Part shown: positions 8,549 through 15,958 of the stretch, piece after piece
How positions within the stretch are numbered: position 1 is the first letter of the stretch
How the letters are laid out: every line of letters starts with the position of its first letter
DNA from: JAGPUQ01 sp036961295
GTDB taxonomy: Bacteria > Pseudomonadota > Gammaproteobacteria > Pseudomonadales > Porticoccaceae
Assembly (NCBI GenBank): GCA_036961295.1
Contig: JBALVX010000001.1
Coordinates: 310,001-374,000 of the forward strand
Direction of reading: 5' to 3'
Length of the DNA: 64,000 nt
Notes under the pieces: generated by a model
The model's input: the letters and a program-made list of their open reading frames with translations, nothing else
Database searches by the model: none
Told to the model about the DNA's origin: nothing
Program-made: the position numbers and the translations under genes

Positions 8549-8629
8549 AAACTTAACCGCGCTTTCTCTTCAGCAAAAGATTATCAATTCCATTCTGCAA
8601 TAGCGCGGCCCGCGCATTGGCGGCTTTTG
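8531..8629. repeat. right copy of the 99-bp direct repeat (functional gene ends)
   Basis: This intact copy covers the last five codons and stop of the metallo-beta-lactamase gene (plus strand) and the last 25 or so codons of the SPOR gene (minus strand). It matches 7430-7528 at about 80 percent. Confidence 0.8.
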
Positions 8630-9101
8630 AGCGGGAGATGAATGGCCCGACCAGCACTCTATGCCAGGTTTCCCCGGGCGTGGAGCCGGTGGTTTCTACG
8701 GCGGCATCCAGGTTTAACAATAGTAGTTGCGCGCGTAGACCGTCGGCATCGGCGTAGCGGCGGAAGGAGCCGGCCTGGAGCAGGTAGTGGTATTGCTCGC
8801 TGGGGGTCTGGTTTTGTGGACTTTCTTCAACCTCGGGTACGAAGACTTCGGACTCTTTCAGTAAAGTATAAAAATCGAAGCGCGGTTTGGCGTCGGCCTG
8901 TTCGGTTTCGTCGACGTTTGTATTGCTGACGCTAAGGGGCTGGTTAACATACCAGTACACGGAGAGTGCGGATACCAGTACGCCTGCAACGAATCCGCTT
9001 AGCAGTAAGGTCCAGCCTGATTTGCGCAGCCCGGAGGGGGATCTGCGATTTTGGGCGGCGGGTTTTTTGGGCCGTTTGGGCCTGGCGTAATCTTGAGGCA
9101 T
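8553..9101 (-). CDS. SPOR-domain cell-division protein, FtsN-like
   Basis: A 182-residue single-pass inner-membrane protein. Residues 1-28 are basic and cytoplasmic (PKRPKKPAAQNRR), 30-52 are a transmembrane helix, and the periplasmic part carries FDFYTLLKESEVFVPEVEE, typical of the FtsN-like proteins next to priA in Pseudomonas relatives. The C-terminal SPOR domain (about 107-182, YLLQAGSFRRYADADGLRAQ) should bind denuded glycan strands at the septum. It lies downstream of priA on the same strand with a 159-base gap. The hslVU genes that often accompany it are absent here; the metallo-beta-lactamase unit takes that place. Confidence 0.85.
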   Translation of the reverse strand: MPQDYARPKRPKKPAAQNRRSPSGLRKSGWTLLLSGFVAGVLVSALSVYWYVNQPLSVSNTNVDETEQADAKPRFDFYTLLKESEVFVPEVEESPQNQTPSEQYHYLLQAGSFRRYADADGLRAQLLLLNLDAAVETTGSTPGETWHRVLVGPFISRSKAANARAALLQNGIDNLLLKRKRG

Positions 9102-9260
9102 AGCATCGCGTTTGGTTGGTCAGGGTTTATTTTATGGCTTTGCCGGCATCACCACCACCGTTTTAAGTGTCGATGAGATATTTAGTATGTTTGTGTATTT
9201 GGGGCGCCGTACTCTAATAGTAACCCTAATAGCACCGACGGAATTGTTTGGCGGGCTTGA

Positions 9261-11483
9261 TCACAGCATTTCCTGGGGGTCCATATCGACTGACCAACGT
9301 ACTTTGCGGGCGAGTTTTTCAGTTTCGAGCAGCATAGAGAGTTGCCGCAACACTTGTTGCAGATGATTGCGATGCTCGGCTTTAAGGGTGAGTTGATAGC
9401 GGTAGCGCCCGGCGCGTTTTTCTAATGGCGCGGGCAGGGGGCCGAGGGCATAGACCGCCGCATTGACGGCGAGTTGTTCGCAGAGCTGGCGGGCTCGTCG
9501 CAGCAAGGCCTCTGCGTGTTCGGGGTTTTCGGATTCGGCGCGTAGCAATGCCAAAGTGCGAAAGGGCGGCATATGCGCAGCGGCGCGATCGTCAAGTAGC
9601 TGTTCGGCAAAGGCGCTGTAGCCGCGCTCGATAAGCAAGGTGATTAGCGGGTGGTCGCAGTGATGACTTTGCAGCAATACGGTGCCGGGATGGTCACCGC
9701 GCCCGGCGCGCCCGGCAACCTGGGTGAGTAGTTGGCCCATGCGTTCGGCACCACGAAAGTCGGTGCTAAACAGGCCATCGTCCGCGTTAAGTATGACGGC
9801 GAGGGTGACACGGGGAAAATGATGACCTTTCGCCAGCATTTGTGTGCCGACCAAAATACAGGGTTCACCTTTGTTCACTTCGCTGACCATATCGCGCACC
9901 GCGTGTTTGCGGCGGGTGGTGTCTCGGTCTACGCGAATGATGGGCGTGTCGGGAAACAGGGCTTCCAGCGTGGCTTCGCTTTGTTCTGTGCCCTGGCCTA
10001 AAAAGATTAATTCCGGGCTTTGGCAATCGGGGCAGATGTTGGGTATGGCTTGCTGGTACTCGCAGTGGTGGCAAATCAAGCGGGAGCGCGATAAGTGTGT
10101 GGTCAGGCGGGTATCGCAATGGCGACACAGGGCGTTCCAGCCGCAGTGATGGCAGATCAAGGCAGGAGCGTAACCCCGGCGATTAAGAAACACCAACACC
10201 TGTCCATCTGCCGCGAGTGCGGTTTTGATCGCCTGAATCGCGGCGGCGGAGAAACCGCTGTTGAGTTTGCTGTCGCGCAAATCGACTTTTTGCCATTGCG
10301 CTGCGAGCGCTGTGCCGGAGCGTTTACTCAGGCGCAACAAGGCATACCTTTCGCGCTGACAGTTGTAGAGGCTTTCCAGCGAGGGTGTGGCCGAGCCGAG
10401 CAGAAGTGGAATACCCGAGCGATTGGCGCGCATGACGGCGACATCGCGGGCGGAATAGCGAAAGCCATCCTGCTGTTTGAACGAGGCGTCGTGTTCTTCA
10501 TCGACAATAATAATGCCGGGTTTGAGCAGCGGCACGAATACCGCCGAGCGGGTGCCGATCACAATGGCGGCGGTTCCGGTACGGGCCTGGTTCCATGCTT
10601 TGCAGCGCTCAAGCTCGGTGAGTCCCGAATGCAGTACCGCGATGGTGCAATTAAAGCGGCGTTCGAAGCGCCCCAGGGTTTGCGGCGTCAGGCTGATTTC
10701 TGGGATCAGCACCAGGGCTTGCCGACCGTAGCGCAAAACCTTTTCGATGGCCTGCATATACACTTCGGTTTTGCCGCTGCCGGTATCGCCGTGGAGTAGG
10801 TAGGGGTGGTAGCCGTGCAGCTCGATGGCGGCGAGAGCGCTGTGTTGTTCCGGGCGAAGGGCCAGGGATGGCTCGGCGAGTAGCTCGTCGGAAGCTGCTT
10901 CAAGAGCCGCAGCTTCGATGCAAACCTCTTCCGCCAGACCTTTATCCTTTAGGGTGTTCAAGATGCTGCGGGAGATGCCTTGGGCTTTAAAGTCCGCATT
11001 GGATACTTTGCCGTGCTCGCGAAGTAAGCCCAAAGCTTGCTGCTGACGTTTGGCCTTGCTTAAGGCCGTCTCCGGTAGTCCTTTGGCGTGGGTGCTTAGT
11101 TGCCAGTGAGTAGGGGCGGAGACAGGTAGTTCTTTACCTTTGCGCAGCAGGGTAGGGAGTATTCCGGCCAGGGCTTCCCCAATGGGGTGCTGATAATAGT
11201 CGGCGGCCCACAGGCCCAGTTCCAGCAAGTCGGTGGGGAGCAGAGGCTCGTCTTTGGGCAGTTGCTGATCGAGCACCTGTTCAATGGCTTTAAGCTGGGC
11301 GGGCTTAAAATCACTGTGGGTGGTTTTTTCCACCACCACACCGATGACTTTGCGTTTGCCATAGGGCACCACAACCCGAGTACCGGGAGTTAGTTCGACT
11401 TCCGCTGTTTCGGCGGGTAAGTAATCAAACAGGCGGCGTACCGGTGAGGGAACGGCGACTCGATAGTAGCAATTAGCTGACAT
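9261..11483 (-). CDS. priA: primosomal replication protein N' (helicase)
   Basis: PriA recognises stalled forks and reloads the replicative helicase through PriB/DnaT/DnaC. The 740-residue protein has the N-terminal DNA-binding domain starting YYRVAVPSPVRRLFDY, a superfamily 2 helicase with Walker A GDTGSGKT (232-239) and DEEH (328-331), and the eight zinc-binding cysteines (C444, C447, C453, C456, C471, C474, C484, C487). The C-terminal half keeps GTQMLAKGHHFPRVTLA and QVAGRAGRG. The length fits the family. Divergent from rpmE; the FtsN-like gene follows downstream. Confidence 0.96.
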   Translation of the reverse strand: MSANCYYRVAVPSPVRRLFDYLPAETAEVELTPGTRVVVPYGKRKVIGVVVEKTTHSDFKPAQLKAIEQVLDQQLPKDEPLLPTDLLELGLWAADYYQHPIGEALAGILPTLLRKGKELPVSAPTHWQLSTHAKGLPETALSKAKRQQQALGLLREHGKVSNADFKAQGISRSILNTLKDKGLAEEVCIEAAALEAASDELLAEPSLALRPEQHSALAAIELHGYHPYLLHGDTGSGKTEVYMQAIEKVLRYGRQALVLIPEISLTPQTLGRFERRFNCTIAVLHSGLTELERCKAWNQARTGTAAIVIGTRSAVFVPLLKPGIIIVDEEHDASFKQQDGFRYSARDVAVMRANRSGIPLLLGSATPSLESLYNCQRERYALLRLSKRSGTALAAQWQKVDLRDSKLNSGFSAAAIQAIKTALAADGQVLVFLNRRGYAPALICHHCGWNALCRHCDTRLTTHLSRSRLICHHCEYQQAIPNICPDCQSPELIFLGQGTEQSEATLEALFPDTPIIRVDRDTTRRKHAVRDMVSEVNKGEPCILVGTQMLAKGHHFPRVTLAVILNADDGLFSTDFRGAERMGQLLTQVAGRAGRGDHPGTVLLQSHHCDHPLITLLIERGYSAFAEQLLDDRAAAHMPPFRTLALLRAESENPEHAEALLRRARQLCEQLAVNAAVYALGPLPAPLEKRAGRYRYQLTLKAEHRNHLQQVLRQLSMLLETEKLARKVRWSVDMDPQEML

Positions 11484-11500
11484 TTACGGTGTTTAAGGCC

Positions 11501-11528
11501 TTGAATCAGAGTAATTTTCTGGTAGTAT
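11501..11528 (+). promoter_or_regulatory. possible sigma-70 promoter for rpmE
   Basis: TTGAAT (11501-11506) and TAGTAT (11523-11528) are separated by 16 bases in the priA-rpmE divergent region, which would leave a leader of about 210 bases before rpmE. Only the two hexamers support it. Confidence 0.3.
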
Positions 11529-11747
11529 GCGCGATCCCAACAGCACCCAAGGTGCGGTGCCCGGTGAGACCAGTTCGCGTAAGTAGTGCGCAACTTAAAT
11601 GACCGGGTGGCGGCGCGCAAGTCAGGGGCGAAGAATATTGTGATTGCAGCTTTTTTATGGGGCATATTCCCGTAGCAAGTCGGTGTGTTTTACAGCCGAG
11701 CAAAGCAATACCCAGAGCACTGGCCGGGGCACTCAGAGAGAATGACT

Positions 11748-11963
11748 ATGAAAGCAGATATCCATCCAGCCTACGGTAAATTAACCGCCACCTGTAGTTG
11801 TGGCAATGTTATTGAAGTAGGTTCGACCAAGAGCGACGGCATCCACCTGGATGTATGCTCCAATTGCCACCCTTTTTATACCGGCAAGCAAAAGTCCATT
11901 GATAGCGGTGGTCGTATTGATCGCTTTAATCAACGCTTTGCTAACCGCAGCGTTAAAAAATAA
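11748..11963 (+). CDS. rpmE: 50S ribosomal protein L31, zinc-binding form
   Basis: A 71-residue ribosomal protein starting MKADIHPAYGKLTATCSCGN. The four zinc ligands C16, C18, C37 and C40 are present (CSCGN and CSNCHP), so this is the C+ form of L31. FTGKQ- and GGRIDRFNQRF-type motifs are conserved. An ATG two codons earlier also exists, but the family starts at this Met. A rho-independent terminator follows at 12040-12074. Confidence 0.97.
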   Translation: MKADIHPAYGKLTATCSCGNVIEVGSTKSDGIHLDVCSNCHPFYTGKQKSIDSGGRIDRFNQRFANRSVKK

Positions 11964-12039
11964 GTCTTTCCTACCTTGCCTCAGCGCTGGATAGCCGCAT
12001 GACTCTTACACGGTAATGATAAGGTAATGAAAAGACGAC

Positions 12040-12074
12040 AAGCGCCTTCAATAATAATTGTGGGCGCTTTTTTT
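12040..12074 (+). terminator. rho-independent terminator of rpmE
   Basis: AAGCGCC (12040-12046) pairs with GGCGCTT (12063-12069) around a 16-base loop, followed by five Ts. It ends directly at the next gene's likely start codon, so that gene needs its own promoter close by or depends on readthrough. Confidence 0.8.
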
Positions 12075-12887
12075 ATGTCGATTTTTCGTATCTCGATGGC
12101 TTATGTCTTGCTTCTGCTAGCGTCGCAGGTTTATGCGGATGATTGCCAACCTCCCGGCAAACCAGAATCCGCAGTAGTCACCTACATCTACGACGGCGAT
12201 ACAGTGCGTCTGCAAGATGGTCGAAAGGTTCGTCTGCTAGGTATTAACACCACCGAAATGGGTCGTGATGGTGGTAAGGATCAGCCGCTGGCCCGGGCCG
12301 CACAGAAAACCCTGGAAGAATTGCTCGGTGAATCGCGTCCAGCTCCTTTAAATCAAGTCACCTTATATTTTGATACCGAACTCCAGGATCGCTATGGCCG
12401 TTATCTGGCTCACCTCTATGTGCAAGATAAAAGTCTGGAGCGCGAATTATTGAGCCGAGGTCTGGCCTATCACGTCGCGTTTCCGCCCAACCTGACCCTG
12501 GCGAAATGCTTTGACCGTGACGAACAGTTTGCCCGCGAAGCGGGGCTGGGGCTTTGGAGCGATTCCGGCATTCCGGCCAGCGCCAGTACCAATATCACCG
12601 AGGGCGGTTATCAGCGGTTTTACGGCAAGGTAGAACGAGTCGCCTTTGCCGGTGCCTGGTGGATAGAGCTAGAAGGCAAGGTAACGGCGGCTATTTATCC
12701 CGAGCATCAATATCGTTTTAAGCGCGCCGATGTCGAGGCCTGGCAAGGCCAACAACTGGAGTTGGAAGGCTGGGTATATAAAGGCAAATATTCTAAAAAA
12801 CACGGTAGAAGCTGGCGGGTAAAACTGGAAACGCCTTATGCGGTAACGCTTGGTAGTAATGACCGGCTTCCAGTACTGGTGGAATAA
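12075..12887 (+). CDS. secreted thermonuclease-family (SNase) protein
   Basis: A 270-residue exported nuclease-like protein. The signal peptide ISMAYVLLLLASQVYA leads into an SNase domain: TYIYDGDTVRLQDGRKVRLLG (Asp/Arg site), INTTEMG, then LQDRYGRYLAHLYV carrying the second catalytic Arg, and EAGLGLW. The C-terminal 100 residues (GGYQRFYGKVERVAFAG) resemble an OB-like extra domain. The frame is open from 12027, but that start lies before the rpmE terminator, so I place the start at ATG 12075; ATG 12096 is an alternative, and neither has a clear ribosome-binding site. Function: degradation of extracellular or periplasmic nucleic acid, inferred. Confidence 0.8.
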   Translation: MSIFRISMAYVLLLLASQVYADDCQPPGKPESAVVTYIYDGDTVRLQDGRKVRLLGINTTEMGRDGGKDQPLARAAQKTLEELLGESRPAPLNQVTLYFDTELQDRYGRYLAHLYVQDKSLERELLSRGLAYHVAFPPNLTLAKCFDRDEQFAREAGLGLWSDSGIPASASTNITEGGYQRFYGKVERVAFAGAWWIELEGKVTAAIYPEHQYRFKRADVEAWQGQQLELEGWVYKGKYSKKHGRSWRVKLETPYAVTLGSNDRLPVLVE

Positions 12888-12995
12888 AATAAGGGAATAT
12901 TCGATTCAAAATTCGTATCTTTTGTGAATTTGTTGATCGACGAGCCCACCTAACAGAAGTTTAAGGGATACCTTGAAGTTATTCCTCCGCCACTC

Positions 12996-14690
12996 TCAAG
13001 CAGCTTGCCCATTTCGTAATAAGGCACCCGGTAATGGCCCGGTGGGGTCGAGCTGATCCTGGTTGTTTTGACGCAATAAAATTCCGTTAACGATAACCGA
13101 TTCCATACCCGAGGCTTTAGAAATTAAACGGTCTTGCCCGGCCGGTTGGTCGTGGACTCTCTCGAGGCGGCCGCAGTTTACGGTATCGGGATCAATCACC
13201 AGTACATCGGCGGGTTTGCCAATTTCTAATAGGCCACGGTCTTTAATGCCGAACACCTGCGCGGGGCGGGACGTCAGCATGCGGATTGCTTCTTCAAACG
13301 ACAAGACTTGTTTTTCCCGCACCCAGCGGGCCAGTAAATAGGTGGGTAAGCAGGCATCGCAGAGTTGACTGGCGTGGGCACCGGCATCGGATAAACCAAG
13401 CACGGTGTTTTTATCGGTCAGTAGTTTTTCGACTTCGTTTTCGTCCGCGTTGGCGAAGGGCATACGGAAGCGGGTGTCCAGGTCGTTGGCAAGTGCTAAA
13501 TCAAAGCCCAGGTCGATGGTATGAACGCCTAACTCGGTAGCAAGGTCGACAACCAAGCGTTCTTCGTAATCTGGGTTGCTGGGGCAAAAAGAGATAGCCG
13601 AGTTCTCCCACGAGGTACGGAAGGAGGGTCGCATGTTATCCATTTTATCTTTTACGGCCGCACGGAATTCAGCATCGGCATAAAGTCGTTTTTTACCCTC
13701 GAAGTCTGCGCTCGATACGGGTTTGAATACGGATAGGGATTCAAACGGAAAAGGTTCTTTAAACTGAAATTCAAAGAAGAGTGTGCGCGGCGTCACTTGC
13801 GGATAAATAGGCAGGCCCTGCTCGGCCAATTCGGCGCTGCGTTGCATTTGCATCAGGTGCGAGTCTGGCGTGATCATGCCGGCGAGCATGGCGGTCCAGC
13901 TAATAGTCATGCCGTATTTTTTAGTGAGTTCGGCGTACTCGTCGAACCAGAGTTCTTTGCCCGCAGTCGCCTGCATCACGGCGCCACGATTCTGTAGGGT
14001 TGAGGCCAGAGCATCTATTTCTTCGTAAGACGCGGCTCGACTGGGGACGGGTTTGCCCTTAAAGCCGACGTGAGTTGGCGATTTAGAGGTAGCGAAACCC
14101 AGTGCTCCGGCATCCAGCGCTTCGTCGACAATTTTGCGCATTTGTTCAATTTCATCGGACGTGGCTTCCCGTTCTGTGGCTTCTTCACCCATTACATAAA
14201 GCCGGGTTGGGGTGTGGCCGACGAGTACGCCGATATTAATGGCGGTGCCGAGTTTTTCGATGGTATCTAAATATTCGGGGAAAGTTTCAAAGGGCCATTT
14301 TTCGCCGAGACCGGTGGTGAGTGCAGCGGCACTCATGCCCTCGACTTTTTCCAGAGTGCCAATAATTAAATTTTGTTGGCTATTGCGGGTCGGGGCGATA
14401 CCGAAACCACAGTTGCCGATCACAGCCGTGGTGACACCGTGCCAGGGTGAGATGGTGAGCATGCGATCCCAAATCAACTGGGCGTCGTAGTGGGTGTGGA
14501 TATCGACAAAGCCGGGGGTGACGGCCTTGCCGGTGGCGTCGATAGTTTGGGTGGCATCACCGGCAACTTCGCCGAGCGCGGTGACCACACCGTCTTTGAT
14601 GCCGACGTCGCCACGATAACCGGGTGTACCGGTACCGTCGACAATGGTGCCGCCGGTGATTTTAATATCATAACTTTGGGGCTTGTTCAT
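12996..14690 (-). CDS. D-aminoacylase-type amidohydrolase (N-acyl-D-amino-acid deacylase family)
   Basis: A 564-residue metal-dependent amidohydrolase. It has the N-terminal beta-domain (IVDGTGTPGYRGDVGIKDG), the metal motif FVDIHTHYDAQ (H65, H67), a GNCGFGIAP loop, the HTPTRLYVMG segment and the late SDAGAH metal Asp, all typical of the D-aminoacylase branch. The start at 14690 follows GAGGAA; an ATG eight codons upstream lacks a site. The substrate may be an N-acyl-D-amino acid or another cyclic or acylated amide; large environmental paralogue groups of this family are uncharacterised. It follows the amidohydrolase gene 14730-15887 by 39 bases and is probably cotranscribed. Confidence 0.85.
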   Translation of the reverse strand: MNKPQSYDIKITGGTIVDGTGTPGYRGDVGIKDGVVTALGEVAGDATQTIDATGKAVTPGFVDIHTHYDAQLIWDRMLTISPWHGVTTAVIGNCGFGIAPTRNSQQNLIIGTLEKVEGMSAAALTTGLGEKWPFETFPEYLDTIEKLGTAINIGVLVGHTPTRLYVMGEEATEREATSDEIEQMRKIVDEALDAGALGFATSKSPTHVGFKGKPVPSRAASYEEIDALASTLQNRGAVMQATAGKELWFDEYAELTKKYGMTISWTAMLAGMITPDSHLMQMQRSAELAEQGLPIYPQVTPRTLFFEFQFKEPFPFESLSVFKPVSSADFEGKKRLYADAEFRAAVKDKMDNMRPSFRTSWENSAISFCPSNPDYEERLVVDLATELGVHTIDLGFDLALANDLDTRFRMPFANADENEVEKLLTDKNTVLGLSDAGAHASQLCDACLPTYLLARWVREKQVLSFEEAIRMLTSRPAQVFGIKDRGLLEIGKPADVLVIDPDTVNCGRLERVHDQPAGQDRLISKASGMESVIVNGILLRQNNQDQLDPTGPLPGALLRNGQAA

Positions 14691-14729
14691 GGCAGGTTCC
14701 TCGTTGAATGCCAACAGCGATAGCGGTAT

Positions 14730-15887
14730 TTAAAGGGGCAGGTTGTAACACTCAACCACGTTGTCGTGGAGAATCCAGTCTTTTTCCTGCTGGTTCATAT
14801 CGGCGGTGTGCTCTTGCAGAATGTCCTGCGACCAGGGCCAGGTGGAATCGCTGTGGGGAAAGTCGTTGGCCCACATTAAACGTTGCGGGTTCATTTCGTT
14901 ACGGTATTTAAAGGCCGTCCAGTCATCCTGAAAGGTTAAGTAGATATTGTTGAGAAAATATTCGCTGGGCATTTTTTCCAGCGGTGGCGCTTTCATCCAG
15001 TAGCGATGTCGGTCGTAGGCGTGATCCATACGGTAAATAAAGTGTGGCACCCAACCGGCATCGGCCTCGGCACACACTACTTTCAGTTTTGGATGACGGT
15101 CAAATACACCGCCGAATACGAAGGTGCCGAGTACGTCCTGACAGCCGCGCATAATGCCCAGAAAACCATTGATTTTAGGGCCGCGCTGGGCGTTTATTTG
15201 ATCGGCTTTGGAAGTCAGAATATGAAACGACAGCGGCATTTGCATATCGACGGCGGCTTCCCATAGCGGATCGTACATGGGGTCGTGATAATCGGCTTCC
15301 GGTGGATTGCCGGTCATCATAACGCCGACAAAACCTTTGTTTTTCGCGTCTTCTATTTCTTTGATGCCTTCATCGACACTGCGTAGCGCAACCTGACCTA
15401 AACCGAACAGGCGATTTTTGGGCGCGTTGCCGACGTATTCTTCGAGCCAGCGATTGTAGGCACCAAAACAGGCTACCTGGTAGTCGATATCCGGGTGATT
15501 GCACAGCAGCATGCCAACAGTGGGGTAGATGATTTCGGCTGAGATGCCATCGGTTTCCTGATCGGCAACACGGCACGAGGCGTCCCAGGAACTGCGTGGT
15601 AATTCTTCAAACTTGACACCACGGGTGGTTAAATCTTTAGGGTCTTTGCCAGCGGCGGCGATTAAACCCATAGGGACGGGCTGATCTATACCTTCGATTA
15701 CAAAAATATCGCCGAACTTTTCGTGTTCGGTCATATGAGGGGCGCGGTCGCGGAAAGCCGGATCGATGTGATCGACATAACAGTTCGGCGGCTCGGCGAT
15801 ATGGGAGTCGGCTGAAATAATGGCTTTGTTGGTAATCGCTCTGTCGATAACGGCTTTGCTAGTAGTTGCTTCTCCAGTTGTACTCAC
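14730..15887 (-). CDS. amidohydrolase (amidohydrolase-2 / decarboxylase-like TIM barrel)
   Basis: A 385-residue amidohydrolase-2 family protein, in the group that includes ACMSD-type decarboxylases and uncharacterised metal hydrolases. Seen: ISADSHIAEPP (first metal motif reduced to D-S-H, D27/H29), the middle histidine in LSFHILTS, the VVCAEADAGWVPH segment and the late metal Asp in LMWANDFPHSDSTWP. It starts at GTG 15887, preceded by AGGGGG. It heads a two-gene unit with the D-aminoacylase-type gene. The reaction may be a C-C bond decarboxylation or an amide hydrolysis; the sequence does not settle this. Confidence 0.82.
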   Translation of the reverse strand: MSTTGEATTSKAVIDRAITNKAIISADSHIAEPPNCYVDHIDPAFRDRAPHMTEHEKFGDIFVIEGIDQPVPMGLIAAAGKDPKDLTTRGVKFEELPRSSWDASCRVADQETDGISAEIIYPTVGMLLCNHPDIDYQVACFGAYNRWLEEYVGNAPKNRLFGLGQVALRSVDEGIKEIEDAKNKGFVGVMMTGNPPEADYHDPMYDPLWEAAVDMQMPLSFHILTSKADQINAQRGPKINGFLGIMRGCQDVLGTFVFGGVFDRHPKLKVVCAEADAGWVPHFIYRMDHAYDRHRYWMKAPPLEKMPSEYFLNNIYLTFQDDWTAFKYRNEMNPQRLMWANDFPHSDSTWPWSQDILQEHTADMNQQEKDWILHDNVVECYNLPL

Positions 15888-15958
15888 GATAGCGCCCCCT
15901 AAAATATTTTACGATGGCTGTCGGCCTATAGTATGGGTAAAGACATTGCCGTACCAGT

